NCBI GenBank assembly: GCA_963628035.1
Contig: CAVGED010000082.1
Location: forward strand, 1 to 64,000
Direction of reading: 5' to 3'
DNA length: 64,000 nucleotides
Source: 14-2 sp963628035
Lineage (GTDB): Bacteria > Bacillota > Clostridia > Lachnospirales > Lachnospiraceae
Part shown: one piece after another, positions 14,841 to 23,917 of the stretch
Position numbering within the stretch: position 1 is the first letter of the stretch
How the letters are laid out: each line of letters begins with the position of its first letter
The notes under the pieces: model-generated
Databases searched by the model: none
What the model was told of the DNA's origin: nothing
The model's input: only the letters and a program-made list of their open reading frames with translations
Made by a program: the position numbers and the translations under genes

Positions 14841-15854
14841 CTACCTTTTCATTTTTGGATCAAAGGCATCCCGCAGACCGTCGCCGATGAAGTTCCAGGC
14901 CAGCACGGTAAGAAGGATACAGATTCCCGGCGGGAGCCAGATGTTGACATAATTTCTCAATATAACGGAATTCTTTACTACATCCACCATATTTCCCCAG
15001 GAAGCATAGGGCCATGCGATACCAACGCCCAGGTAACTCAGCGTGGATTCCGCCAGGATCACGCCGCCGATATCCATGGTTGCGATCAGTATGATGATGG
15101 GCATAACGTTGGGGATCAGATGCTTTAATATCTTCCTGGAGGTGCGGATTCCGGTGGCCTCCGCCGCCTGCATGTACTCTAACTCACGCAGCGACAGGAT
15201 CTGGCCTCGCACCTGCCTGGCAACACCTGCCCAGTAGAGGATACCCATAACCCCCATGATCCACCAGATTCTCTGGGACGGCGGTATCTTCACAGCAAAC
15301 ATAACTGCCGAGAAGATCAGCATCAGCGGAATAAACGGAATACAGTTAAATATTTCCACCAGACGCATGATGATCATATCCACCACGCCGCCATAGTAAC
15401 CTGCAATACCGCCTAACAACACGCCGATTATGAGCTCAATGGCCACAACAATAAATCCTACGGTCAGCGATACACGGCCGCCATACATCAGACGCGTCAG
15501 GACATCACGGCCATCCGCATCCGTCCCCAGCCAGTGCTTGGCAGACATCGGTGCCTTAATGTTCAGGGTTGTCTTATTATCCGTGCTGCTGGTACTTGAT
15601 TGTACCTCTTCCGAATTCATACCGACCTCTTCGCCGTTCTCTTTGTTTATATAAAAGATCTCGTACTCCCCGTAAGGACTGATAAAGGGTCCGATCACAC
15701 AAAACAAAACCATGACAATGATAATCCCCAGTCCCACGCAGGCCAGCTTGTTGCGGAAAAAGCGCTTGGCAACCAGCTGTCCGGGAGTTAATATAACCTG
15801 ATTTTTTTCGAATTCATCCTGTTCCTGTTGATTTCTTGCCTGAATATCTTCCAT
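14841..15854 (-). CDS. oppC: Oligopeptide ABC transporter permease OppC
   Basis: Inner-membrane permease of about 337 residues. It has a cytoplasmic N terminus, one helix (LACVGLGIIIVMVLFCVIGP), an extracytoplasmic loop with the family phrase HWLGTDADGRDVLTRLMYGGR, then five helices including the EAA loop EAATGIRTSRKILKHLIPN. ATG at 15854 has AAGGAGG nine bases upstream, overlapping the oppB stop, so the frame to 15914 is rejected. Works with OppB. Confidence 0.93.
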   Translation of the reverse strand: MEDIQARNQQEQDEFEKNQVILTPGQLVAKRFFRNKLACVGLGIIIVMVLFCVIGPFISPYGEYEIFYINKENGEEVGMNSEEVQSSTSSTDNKTTLNIKAPMSAKHWLGTDADGRDVLTRLMYGGRVSLTVGFIVVAIELIIGVLLGGIAGYYGGVVDMIIMRLVEIFNCIPFIPLMLIFSAVMFAVKIPPSQRIWWIMGVMGILYWAGVARQVRGQILSLRELEYMQAAEATGIRTSRKILKHLIPNVMPIIILIATMDIGGVILAESTLSYLGVGIAWPYASWGNMVDVVKNSVILRNYVNIWLPPGICILLTVLAWNFIGDGLRDAFDPKMKR

Positions 15855-15867
15855 TCGGTCCACCTCC

Positions 15868-16833
15868 TTAATAACGAACACGCGGATCGACGACCGCATA
15901 GAGTATATCAGCAACCAACGTTCCTACAAGTGTCAATGCTGCTATAAACATGTTAAATCCCATCAGATACGGAATATCGCCAACATTTACGGCCTTAAGG
16001 GCTACATTACCAAGGCCTTCCAGGGCAAAGATTCCTTCTGTGATAACTGCTCCGGAGAATAACCCCGGAATCATTCCGCCTACCAGAGTCACAATGGGGA
16101 TCAGTGTATTGCGGAACGCATGCTTATTGATAACCTTGCGCTCCGGCAGTCCCTTGGCCCGGGCAGTACGCACATAGTCGGCACTTAAGACTTCCAGCAT
16201 ATTGGTACGCACATAACGCAGATAGCTGCCGACTCCGGTAATAACAAACACCAAGATTGGCAAAACAAAATGCTTTGCATAATCAAGAAACAGTGCAAAA
16301 CCTGTATAATCCTCGCGGGCTGTCAGCATTCCGGACATAGGGAGAATGCCAAGCCCAATTGCAAAAATTCTCTTTAAGATCGCCGCAAAGAAGAACGTCG
16401 GCAGCGAAATACCCATAATAGCGATGGCAACTACCGTATAGTCCGTCACCGAATACTGCTTTCTCGCCGCCAGAATTCCCAGCGGAATTGCAAATGCCAG
16501 TTCAAGGATCATGGAGATTCCCGCCAATGCAACCGTAGGCAGCATATATTGCTTAATCACCTCGATCACCGGCTTCTGATACTGGAAGGATGTCCCCAGG
16601 TCTCCCCGCAATGCTTTTGTAAGCCAGTCAATATATCCCTCAACCGGTCCCTTGTTCAAGCCGTAGGATTCCCGCATACGTTGTTCCATCTCCGGGGTGA
16701 TATTCGGATTACTGCTGGTAATCTGTGAAACATAATCTCCAGGCACCATATGTGCGATGGCATAGATCATGATCGACACCCCGAACAAAACAAGTATACT
16801 AATCAACAAACGTTTTATAATATATTGTTTCAT
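15868..16833 (-). CDS. oppB: Oligopeptide ABC transporter permease OppB
   Basis: A 321-residue permease starting MKQYIIKRLLISILVLFGVS, the standard OppB N terminus, with the family box LNKGPVEGYIDWLTKALRGDLGTSF and the EAA-type loop TARAKGLPERKVINKHAFRN. Six hydrophobic segments are visible. It follows oppA across a 94-base gap that contains a strong 10-bp hairpin, a common device for making more binding protein than permease. Confidence 0.94.
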   Translation of the reverse strand: MKQYIIKRLLISILVLFGVSIMIYAIAHMVPGDYVSQITSSNPNITPEMEQRMRESYGLNKGPVEGYIDWLTKALRGDLGTSFQYQKPVIEVIKQYMLPTVALAGISMILELAFAIPLGILAARKQYSVTDYTVVAIAIMGISLPTFFFAAILKRIFAIGLGILPMSGMLTAREDYTGFALFLDYAKHFVLPILVFVITGVGSYLRYVRTNMLEVLSADYVRTARAKGLPERKVINKHAFRNTLIPIVTLVGGMIPGLFSGAVITEGIFALEGLGNVALKAVNVGDIPYLMGFNMFIAALTLVGTLVADILYAVVDPRVRY

Positions 16834-16863
16834 GCTATCTCCTCTTCCAATTCTCTCTTATGA

Positions 16864-16892
16864 TTCGGGGCTGCCTATAAGACAGCCCCGAA
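16864..16892 (-). promoter_or_regulatory. Intercistronic hairpin between oppA and oppB
   Basis: TTCGGGGCTG (16864-16873) and CAGCCCCGAA (16883-16892) pair perfectly with a 9-base loop. No T-run follows on the minus strand, so it probably stabilises the oppA message or attenuates read-through into oppBCDF. Confidence 0.6.
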
Positions 16893-16927
16893 AGATTTAC
16901 GCTTATTCCGTTACGGAAATCACTCTG

Positions 16928-18943
16928 TTAGTTCATCTCCAGTGTCTCAATCTCTGCTACATAGTTGTAATATGTAGTGGTCTCTTCCGGAAGCGTACTA
17001 ATGTTCAGATTCGTAGCATTGTAAATCTCCATATTCTTTCTCTGGTATACCGGCATGTAAACAGCTGCTTCCATGATCATATCCAGCTCCTTGGCAACCA
17101 GCTCGCAGCGCTTGTCGAAATCAAGCGTTGAACGGATCTCCATAAGAACTGCATCCAGCTCGTCGCTGTAGTAACGATGACGGTTAGAGCCGCCCTTGCT
17201 GCCGAAGATCTGGGTCTGGTCACAATCGGTGGAATTGCCCCAAGCCGCTACGAACATATCAAGGCTTCCCTTGTCCATAGCATCAAACAGAACGCTGGTG
17301 TCCAGATCGCTCACGTTCAGCACTGCACCCATCTCGCTCATATCATTGGCCATCTGGGTCAGGATCGGGCCTGACGGATGGCTGCTCAGATCGCCGACAC
17401 CAACGGTAACAGTAAGCTGCACGCCATCCTTCACAAGCTTGCCGTCTACCTGCTCGTAACCGGCCTTCTTGAAGTAGTCAAGAGCCTTAGCCTTGTCATA
17501 GCCATAGTATTCCTTCGCATCCTTCGGATACTCTGCAATGGTAGGAGTCATAGGACGCTCGATGACTTCGCCCAGATTACCATAGTAAGCTTCAATAGCC
17601 GGTGCTCTGTTCATCAGATGCATCAGACCCTTACGCACATTAATATCAGGTATACGCTCAGCATTGATAGCGATATAGCCGTATCCCGGATTCGGAACCA
17701 GAGAGTAGGCAGCAGTATCTTCGTGCTCCTTCATCTGTGCTACGATCTCCTTGGAAGCAGACGGATCTGTGATATCGATATCTCCGGAAAGAACAAGATC
17801 AACCTTATCCTCTTCGTTTACAACCTGGAACTTCACAGTACCGATCTTGGGAGTGCCCTTGAAGTAATTCTCGTTTGCTCTCAAGGTAACGATATTGTCC
17901 TTGTAGCTCTCAAATACATACGGGCCACAGCCGAGAGGTGCGCCGTTGAGAGCCTTCATGTTGCTCAGATCGCCCTTTACGAAATCCTTGCCATAGTAGT
18001 GCTTCGGCAGAATTGTCTGCCATGCAACCATTCTGTCACCGATGATGTTTGCGGAGTTGAAGGTTACTTCTACCGTATAGTCGTCCTTCTTGACGATACC
18101 GGTGATCTCATTGACATCAGACATAGCAACCATTGCATAGTAGCTGGCATCCAGCAGATCCTGCATGCTGGAACCTGCAGATTCCGCATCCAGAGCAATC
18201 AGATCTCCGCCATAGCCTTCGTAGATAGCCCAGAAGAAATCGGTAGCTGTAGCGCCTGCATCCAGACCGGAGAAGCCCCATGCACCTGCTGCTGTCGCAA
18301 CATCATTGGAGTCAGCGGCATATCCTGCTTTCACACAGTAATCAACGATCTCCTGTGCGAAGGTAGTACCTGCCTTCTCAAGATCCTCCCAGAAGGCTTT
18401 CTGCTGCTCTTCGGTCCACTTGGAGAAATCGGTATTGTCCTTACCGGCCTCGCCCAGCAGTGCATACAGATGCTTCTCGGAATTCACATAGTCAGCTAAG
18501 CCTACGATATCCTGGGTGTTGAAGGTGCTCATGCCGTCATATGCGGGATCAGCCATAGCATAGTAGGTAAAGATCAGGTCATCGATGGTTACCGGCTCGC
18601 CGTCGGACCACTTCAGATCCTTCTTGATGGTTACGGTATACACATACTTGCCGCCCTCTTCCTTCAATTCTACATGGCCGGCCTCGTCAACCAGATTGCC
18701 GTCTTTGTCCAATCTGCAGACAGAAGAGAACACCATATCCAGAACCTGTCCATCGTATGCGCTGTTGTAGAACAGCGGGCTGAATACACCGTTGAAGGTC
18801 TGCGTACCAATGACTAAAGTCTTGTTCGCACTTTTGTTGTCAGTGTTGCCGCCCTTGTCACTATCCTTCTTGCCGCAGGCCGCCATTCCGACAACCATAG
18901 CACCAACAAGGAGAAGAGCCAGAGCTTTCTTCATTCCTTTCAT
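16928..18943 (-). CDS. oppA: Oligopeptide ABC transporter substrate-binding lipoprotein
   Basis: Extracytoplasmic SBP family 5 lipoprotein of 671 residues. A lipobox (VGMAAC) follows the signal peptide, with the mature N terminus tethered at Cys23. Family features include WSDGEPVTIDDLIFTYY, ALNGAPLGCGPYVFE and a late AAWGNSTDCDQ region. It is longer than typical OppA because of an extra segment (about 150-260). The start has AAGGAGG nine bases upstream. A promoter lies at 19126-19154 with a leader of about 175 bases. Peptides are the likely cargo. Confidence 0.93.
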   Translation of the reverse strand: MKGMKKALALLLVGAMVVGMAACGKKDSDKGGNTDNKSANKTLVIGTQTFNGVFSPLFYNSAYDGQVLDMVFSSVCRLDKDGNLVDEAGHVELKEEGGKYVYTVTIKKDLKWSDGEPVTIDDLIFTYYAMADPAYDGMSTFNTQDIVGLADYVNSEKHLYALLGEAGKDNTDFSKWTEEQQKAFWEDLEKAGTTFAQEIVDYCVKAGYAADSNDVATAAGAWGFSGLDAGATATDFFWAIYEGYGGDLIALDAESAGSSMQDLLDASYYAMVAMSDVNEITGIVKKDDYTVEVTFNSANIIGDRMVAWQTILPKHYYGKDFVKGDLSNMKALNGAPLGCGPYVFESYKDNIVTLRANENYFKGTPKIGTVKFQVVNEEDKVDLVLSGDIDITDPSASKEIVAQMKEHEDTAAYSLVPNPGYGYIAINAERIPDINVRKGLMHLMNRAPAIEAYYGNLGEVIERPMTPTIAEYPKDAKEYYGYDKAKALDYFKKAGYEQVDGKLVKDGVQLTVTVGVGDLSSHPSGPILTQMANDMSEMGAVLNVSDLDTSVLFDAMDKGSLDMFVAAWGNSTDCDQTQIFGSKGGSNRHRYYSDELDAVLMEIRSTLDFDKRCELVAKELDMIMEAAVYMPVYQRKNMEIYNATNLNISTLPEETTTYYNYVAEIETLEMN

Positions 18944-19125
18944 AAAATAAGTCCTCCTTTTAAAGAATAAAAATGATTTATTTTAACTGATAAAACAATG
19001 ACGAACCGTTCCACCGCGTGGCCGCATTTTTTACCATGTTAAAAACTACTTAAAACCGGTGTCCAAAATCAAGCCAAAAACTGTGTTAGCCTCTATCTTC
19101 AGATCTTCTTCCTTTTGATTTTTGC

Positions 19126-19154
19126 ATTATACCATTACTTTGCAAGTTGCACAA
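19126..19154 (-). promoter_or_regulatory. oppA promoter
   Basis: On the minus strand TTGTGC and a perfect TATAAT are 17 bases apart, predicting a start near 19118. Confidence 0.55.
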
Positions 19155-19251
19155 TCCCTTTCTTTCATATTTTTTGCGCTTTTATTTAACATTTTTGGAT
19201 ATTTTTTCATATTTATTCACCTATTTTTGGTTTTTTTTGCGTTTTCAAACG

Positions 19252-19276
19252 AAAAGCCAGGATTTTCCTGGCTTTT
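19252..19276 (-). terminator. Terminator of the acyltransferase-hydrolase operon
   Basis: An 11-bp perfect stem (AAAAGCCAGGA/TCCTGGCTTTT) with a 3-base loop and flanking T/A runs, about 40 bases after the hydrolase stop. The T-run on the plus strand would let it act both ways. Confidence 0.8.
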
Positions 19277-19315
19277 TTTGTATAAATATTCTTTTTAGCG
19301 AATTTTAAGATTTTT

Positions 19316-20278
19316 TTAAGATTTTTCGGGATTATGAGGCGCGATCTCGTCCAGGAATCTTCCGATCTCCGCCCAGGCCTCGCGGGACTCCGGCAGCAGC
19401 TTTAAGGCCATCTGGAAGATATGGAACATTCCTTCGTAAATCGTGAGCTTCACCTTCACGCCCGCCGCCTCCGCCTTCTTTGCCACTCCTTCGGAATCAC
19501 TTAAGAGCATCTCGATGGAGCCCACCTGGATGAGCATGGGCGGAAAGCCTTCATAGTCTCCGAACAGCGGCGAGATATAGGGGTTGGTGGGATCGTTGTC
19601 GCCCACATAGTCTTTATTATAGATCAGGCTGTCCCTGGTATTTCCAAACAGCGGATCCTTCTCATAATTATCATCGTAGGATGGACCGCTGGCTGTCAGA
19701 TCTGTCCAGGGGGACATGGCGATGATCCCGCCCGGCAGAGAACGCTTCTGATCCTTTAAATACATGCAAAGTGCCAGGGCAAGACCGCCGCCGGCAGAAT
19801 CTCCGGCCAAGAGGATCTGCTCTTCCCGGTATCCCTGACCCAGCAGCCAGTCAAAGGCTGCCACCGCATCTAAGAGTGCCGCCGGATATGGGTTCTCAGG
19901 CACCACCCGGTAATCGATGGTCAGAACGCTCATGCCCTTTCCCATCTCGCTGTACAGCCCGGCAAATGTGCGGTAGGCATTGCGCATAGCGCCGATATAC
20001 CCTCCGCCGTGAAGCTGCAGGATCACATAGTCCTTCCGTTCTCCCTCTTTTCTGTGCAGAAACTCCATCTTAAAATCAGAAAGAACAATCTCTTCCATCG
20101 TAAAAATACCGGGGCAGCGCCACTTGGGCTCCACCAGGTTCTTCCTCAGTTCCCCGGACTTTATCTTCTGGCCGATATGATGCTCCGCCGTCACATGGGC
20201 GATGAGCTGACGCAGCACGAAGCCGCGGATACTGCTCTCGATCTCTGCCTTGTTTCTCTTTGAGGTTCTTTTCTTCAT
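19316..20278 (-). CDS. Alpha/beta hydrolase, hormone-sensitive-lipase-like
   Basis: A 320-residue esterase or lipase of the HSL group. The oxyanion motif is LQLHGGGYIGAMRN, the nucleophile elbow LLAGDSAGGGLALAL, the acid and histidine lie in SEGVAKKAEAAGV and EGMFHIFQM. No signal peptide; the basic N terminus suggests a cytoplasmic or membrane-associated protein. It is the last gene of an operon with an acyltransferase and a zinc-ribbon membrane protein, 23 bases after the latter. Making and cleaving the same ester is an attractive but unproven reading. Confidence 0.85.
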   Translation of the reverse strand: MKKRTSKRNKAEIESSIRGFVLRQLIAHVTAEHHIGQKIKSGELRKNLVEPKWRCPGIFTMEEIVLSDFKMEFLHRKEGERKDYVILQLHGGGYIGAMRNAYRTFAGLYSEMGKGMSVLTIDYRVVPENPYPAALLDAVAAFDWLLGQGYREEQILLAGDSAGGGLALALCMYLKDQKRSLPGGIIAMSPWTDLTASGPSYDDNYEKDPLFGNTRDSLIYNKDYVGDNDPTNPYISPLFGDYEGFPPMLIQVGSIEMLLSDSEGVAKKAEAAGVKVKLTIYEGMFHIFQMALKLLPESREAWAEIGRFLDEIAPHNPEKS

Positions 20279-20301
20279 AGGGTACCTTTCTTATCTTACA
20301 A

Positions 20302-20970
20302 CTATACGTGAAATCTCCGTTTTAATTCATTTTTTGCCCGCCGGTCTCCGAAGATCAGCGTACCTACAAACAACACTGCTGAGACAGAGGCTGCGATAAT
20401 CGTCACCACCGGATGCGTGATGATCCCTACCCGCCACAGGATCAGCGCCACAATTCCCAGAACGATCGTCAGAAGCTGCAGCAGGATATAGCTCTGCCAG
20501 TTCTCCATATTCACCAGCATAAGGACGATGATCGCCAGATCCAGAAGAAGAATGGCACTGGGTACAACGTAGTTCACAGACCAGCCCCGGTAACCAATGA
20601 TCAGATCCACTGCAATAGTCAGAGCCACTCCGCCGAAGATCTGTATCAGAATGGTGCGCAGGTAACCGCCGCTCTTCTGGATGGAATAGCGCAGGGTAAT
20701 GTAAAAGTACAGGATGGCTATCCCTGCAATGGCTGACCACCAGATATGCTTATAGGTAATGTAATTGATGATAACAAGACTCACCTCCGTCACAATAGCC
20801 AGGAAGGTGTACAGCTTCACCAGGAAGTTCAGAGCCCGGCTGACATCCTTCACATCCGGGTACATTCCGGTACTGCACTCGTCTTTCTCCGGTTCCAGCA
20901 CGCTGTGGCACAGGGGACATATCATAGTCGGATCTAAAATTGTAATCTGACAGTATCTACATTTTTTCAT
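20302..20970 (-). CDS. Zinc-ribbon membrane protein (DUF6320-like)
   Basis: About 222 residues. The N terminus is a four-cysteine zinc ribbon (KCRYCQ and CPLCHSVLEP, residues 2-25), followed by a linker and six or seven hydrophobic helices from residue 45 to 210, and a short basic tail. ATG at 20970 has GGAG six bases upstream and lies inside the end of the acyltransferase gene, overlapping it by 14 bases, which argues for coupled translation. The function is unknown; from context it may anchor the acyltransferase or handle its lipid-like product. Confidence 0.75.
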   Translation of the reverse strand: MKKCRYCQITILDPTMICPLCHSVLEPEKDECSTGMYPDVKDVSRALNFLVKLYTFLAIVTEVSLVIINYITYKHIWWSAIAGIAILYFYITLRYSIQKSGGYLRTILIQIFGGVALTIAVDLIIGYRGWSVNYVVPSAILLLDLAIIVLMLVNMENWQSYILLQLLTIVLGIVALILWRVGIITHPVVTIIAASVSAVLFVGTLIFGDRRAKNELKRRFHV

Positions 20971-22243
20971 CGTACACTCCGTTCGTCTCAATCTCTACTT
21001 CAACCCCTTCTCTGGCAATCCTGCGGAAAAATGCCCGCTGAATGGAAACATCCGTCAGTGTGGAGCTGAAGGTAAATACCAGCGTTCCCTGATAGGAACA
21101 GATACACCCCTTGATATTCTGCCCCTTGGACATAGACAGAAAGGCATGGAACTTGTCCACATAGGGCTGATATTCCTCCCGCACCTGGATGGAACCGATG
21201 TTGGTGATGGTGGTGGAGTTGGCCAGTGCCGAGGTCTGGTATACCGACTTGATGGCTATATTTTTCACAAAAAGCGGGACGGCCCGCAGCATGAGATTCT
21301 TCTCATTGGAAACATTGTAGGCAAATAAATGCTCCAGATGCTCCGGATTGATCTGGCTCCGCAGGCTCTCCGCCGTGATAGCCGCAATCTCTTCGAAGGT
21401 GTAATCCTCCTTGGTCGGTTCAAATACAGCGGACACCATCACAAAGAAATTCTTGGTGGTGATGGAGTGATAATAGGGGCGCAGATTCACCGGAACAGCC
21501 ACGCTGATGGGGCGGCCTTTGGGTACACAGTGAAGGCATTCCTGCCAGACGCTCCAGAAAAACACCGCCACCAGATATTCATTGATGGATAACTGATATT
21601 TTTTGGCCGCAGCCTTCAACTGCTCCACCGGCATATAGCCGTGGATGATCCCCAGCTCCAGTGGTCTTAGCTTCTCTCCTTTAATAAGGTAGGCACGCCT
21701 TGTCTTGTAGCCCTTGGCGTGGCTCTTCTTATAATTTCTCACATAACTGTCTTCTTTATTCAGGGAGGTGTCGCTGCACAGAGCGTCCTGTACGATTTCC
21801 AGCAGTTCGGGATGTACCAGCCGCAGGTATTGATAAGTCAGCTCCCGCAGGAAATTGATGGCACCCATTCCGTCTGTCAGCACGTGAAAAACTTCCAGGT
21901 TGATGCGCTTCTGGTAATAGCTGACCCGGAACAGATAGTTGTTATTCTTATTTGGTGAAATGAATTGGTTGGGATAGGTACGTTCCTCCATGACGCGGGG
22001 AGCCGGCTTTTTATTATCTTCGAAGTAATACCAGAAGACTCCTTTTCGCAGCCTGACCCGGAACACATCAAACCAGGGAAGCACCTTGTCCAGTGCTTCC
22101 TGGAGATATCCCGGAAGAATTTTTTCATGTAAGGTAACGGATATGCGATAGACGTTGCTCATGCTCTCCCCTGCGATAACAGGGAAGAGATGAGCCGTGT
22201 TGTCCAGCTTGTCCCACTTTATTTCATTTTCTCGCTTTGACAT
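20957..22243 (-). CDS. Alcohol-acetyltransferase/condensation-domain-like acyltransferase
   Basis: A 428-residue protein with the CAT/condensation fold marker HVLTDGMGAINFL (HxxxDG, near residue 118), where the histidine is the general base for acyl transfer. The N terminus (WDKLDNTAHLFPVIAGES) and the later GRPISVAVPVNLRPYY are typical of the AATase-like branch. There is no carrier-protein domain and no other peptide-synthetase module nearby. Start ATG 22243 has AAGGA about eight bases upstream. First gene of a three-gene operon. Substrate unknown. Confidence 0.8.
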   Translation of the reverse strand: MSKRENEIKWDKLDNTAHLFPVIAGESMSNVYRISVTLHEKILPGYLQEALDKVLPWFDVFRVRLRKGVFWYYFEDNKKPAPRVMEERTYPNQFISPNKNNNYLFRVSYYQKRINLEVFHVLTDGMGAINFLRELTYQYLRLVHPELLEIVQDALCSDTSLNKEDSYVRNYKKSHAKGYKTRRAYLIKGEKLRPLELGIIHGYMPVEQLKAAAKKYQLSINEYLVAVFFWSVWQECLHCVPKGRPISVAVPVNLRPYYHSITTKNFFVMVSAVFEPTKEDYTFEEIAAITAESLRSQINPEHLEHLFAYNVSNEKNLMLRAVPLFVKNIAIKSVYQTSALANSTTITNIGSIQVREEYQPYVDKFHAFLSMSKGQNIKGCICSYQGTLVFTFSSTLTDVSIQRAFFRRIAREGVEVEIETNGVYDEKM

Positions 22244-22287
22244 GATATAGTTCCTTTTGTGTTTCTATCGTTCTGTTTCACATTCCT

Positions 22288-22316
22288 ATTTTGAGTCAAA
22301 GTTGTGGGACTGTCAA
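22288..22316 (-). promoter_or_regulatory. Candidate promoter of the acyltransferase operon
   Basis: Perfect TTGACA (22316-22311) on the minus strand with CAAAAT after 17 bases; the -10 match is partial. Confidence 0.45.
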
Positions 22317-22374
22317 CTGTTTTTTTATATCTTTATAAACTCCCATGTCTGCTAACACAGACACTACTATGAAT

Positions 22375-22411
22375 AAAAGCCCACGGATTGCTCCATGGAG
22401 ACTGGGCTTTT
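22375..22411 (-). terminator. Terminator of the superoxide reductase gene (dispersed repeat)
   Basis: AAAAGCCCA and TGGGCTTTT arms with a 19-base loop; the stem overlaps the stop codon TAA of the gene. On the minus strand it ends GGGCTTTTATT. Nearly the same sequence, inverted, terminates radA at 4950-4995. Confidence 0.75.
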
Positions 22412-22781
22412 ACTCAATCTCTGCCTTCCACAATCCATGGATATTGCAGTACTCATATACCGCCTTGGGTTTCTGACCTTCGGGTATCTCAAACACAGCC
22501 ATTGGCTTATCGCCCGGTTTAAGCTTCTTAATCATTCCGCCGCTGCAGGTCTCCAGATAGATAAGCATGATATAATGCTCCTCCAGCATCGGGTGCTCCA
22601 CACTGCCCACGGTCACCGTGATGGTATTGCCGTCACGCTCCACCACAGGAACATGCTTTTCCTGGGAAGCGTCTGTCGTATTCGCGGTAAGCTCCGCAAA
22701 ATTCTTCTCGCAGGCGCATTCTCCGGGAACGATCTCCATAGCCACACTTTTACAATCATTACACTTGTAGAACCTCATCAT
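22410..22781 (-). CDS. dfx: Desulfoferrodoxin / superoxide reductase
   Basis: A 123-residue iron protein that reduces superoxide to peroxide in anaerobes. The catalytic centre II ligands are visible: EKHVPVV, GSVEHPM, LEEHYIML and the final CNIHG (four His plus Cys, residues 42-117). The N-terminal desulforedoxin-like part keeps CNDC but has CAC instead of the usual paired cysteines CC, so centre I may be altered. The start has AAGGAGG five bases before the first ATG, eight before the second. Single-gene unit with its own promoter and terminator. Confidence 0.92.
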   Translation of the reverse strand: MMRFYKCNDCKSVAMEIVPGECACEKNFAELTANTTDASQEKHVPVVERDGNTITVTVGSVEHPMLEEHYIMLIYLETCSGGMIKKLKPGDKPMAVFEIPEGQKPKAVYEYCNIHGLWKAEIE

Positions 22782-22821
22782 ACATACCTCCTTGTATTTG
22801 GCAACTTAACCTCTTACTTAT

Positions 22822-22850
22822 AATATACCGCCAACCGGGCCGCACCTCAA
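22822..22850 (-). promoter_or_regulatory. Superoxide reductase promoter
   Basis: TTGAGG and TATATT on the minus strand, 17 bases apart, starting transcription about 35 bases before the gene. Confidence 0.5.
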
Positions 22851-22942
22851 GGCAAGATCCCGCAAAGATTTTGATAGCAGGCACATTTTGGGCGGAAGCT
22901 GAATATAATATTCGGAATGCAGGATGCTTCCGGGGTAAAAAA

Positions 22943-23917
22943 ATGTCAAAGGCTTCTGTTGCCGTCTTAGGCGGCGATCTGCGCCAGCACTATCTGGCGG
23001 ACTATATGGTGAAAACAGGGTGCGAAGTGACCTGCTTCGGCGTCATGCCAATCCCGATATCGGATGATGGCCCTTCTCCCGGCGATTGCTCTTTTTCCAT
23101 AGCATCATCGCTAAGAGAGACTGTGTCTGCTCGCGATTGGATCTTAGGCCCGATGCCTTTTTCCAGAGACGGCGAGCACTTATATGCTGCGCCGACGGAA
23201 CCTGCCGGGATAATGCCGGAAGAATCTGCCGGGATAATGCCGGAAGAATCTGCCGAAATAATGCCGGAAAAATCTGCCGGGATAATGCCGGAAGAACCTG
23301 CCGGGATAGCCTTGGTGGAGCTTGCCGCTCTCCTGCGCCCCGGTCAGACACTTGTGGGCGGTGGGATCCCGGAGAGTTTTTCGAAAGACTGTGCCGGGAA
23401 GCAGGTTACGGTTATCGATCTGATGGAGGACGAAGCACTGGCAAGAGCCAACGCTGCGCTCACCGCAGAGGGACTTCTCTCCATGCTGATTGCGCAGACG
23501 CCATTCTCTCTGACAGATCGGCGGTTTCTGATCCTGGGGTTCGGACGGTGCGGGCAGGAGATTGCATGGCTTCTCTCCGGCTTTTCAGCCGCGCTCACCG
23601 CCTATGACCATGACCCGAAACGCATTGACCTGGCCACCCTGCAGGGCTTCTCGACAGACTTGTCCCTGGATTACGACGTCATCATCAACACCATACCCGC
23701 TCAGGTTCTGACAAGACAGCAGCTCGCGCAGCTTCCGCCACACTGCATGCTGTTTGACATCGCCTCCGCTCCCTTCGGATTCGATCTTAAGACCGCACGT
23801 GAGCTTGGGCTTGCACTGATCCGCTGCCCCGGCATCCCCGGAGCTATGATGCCGCAGACGGCAGGTGAACTGATTGGCAAATCGATCTCAGAAAGGATGT
23901 TGTCACATGGATTTTGA
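22943..23917 (+). CDS. dpaA: Dipicolinate synthase subunit A
   Basis: Subunit A of the enzyme making dipicolinate, the major spore-core solute, from dihydrodipicolinate. The N terminus SVAVLGGDLRQHYLADYM and the Rossmann segment FLILGFGRCGQEIAWLLSGF (about residue 195) fit the family, as does PGIPGAMMPQTAGELI at the end. ATG 22943 is preferred over 22871 because the family start follows it. At about 324 residues it is longer than usual owing to a tandem 8-residue repeat (PEESAGIM-like, residues 86-123) between the two domains. It overlaps dpaB by 11 bases. A mother-cell promoter is expected but not recognised. Confidence 0.93.
   Translation: MSKASVAVLGGDLRQHYLADYMVKTGCEVTCFGVMPIPISDDGPSPGDCSFSIASSLRETVSARDWILGPMPFSRDGEHLYAAPTEPAGIMPEESAGIMPEESAEIMPEKSAGIMPEEPAGIALVELAALLRPGQTLVGGGIPESFSKDCAGKQVTVIDLMEDEALARANAALTAEGLLSMLIAQTPFSLTDRRFLILGFGRCGQEIAWLLSGFSAALTAYDHDPKRIDLATLQGFSTDLSLDYDVIINTIPAQVLTRQQLAQLPPHCMLFDIASAPFGFDLKTARELGLALIRCPGIPGAMMPQTAGELIGKSISERMLSHGF
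23198..23311 (+). repeat. 24-bp minisatellite inside dpaA
   Basis: Four complete units (23198-23221, 23222-23245, 23246-23269, 23270-23293) and a partial fifth, encoding ExAGIMPE-type octapeptides. All are multiples of three, so the frame is kept and copy number could change without breaking the gene. Confidence 0.85.

Larger units (their letters stand above)
18944..19315. other. Intergenic region upstream of oppA
   Basis: This 372-base, strongly AT-rich gap holds the oppA promoter, its long leader with a small CCAC/GTGG hairpin near 19008-19020, and the terminator of the hydrolase operon. I see no gene in it. Confidence 0.7.

Noticed and set aside
17378..18499. 373-codon frame opposite oppA
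   Set aside because: It is the mirror of a clear SBP family 5 gene, has no ribosome site and no domain pattern.
23198..23311. CRISPR-like spacing of repeats
   Set aside because: Units are directly adjacent, in frame and coding, without spacers.
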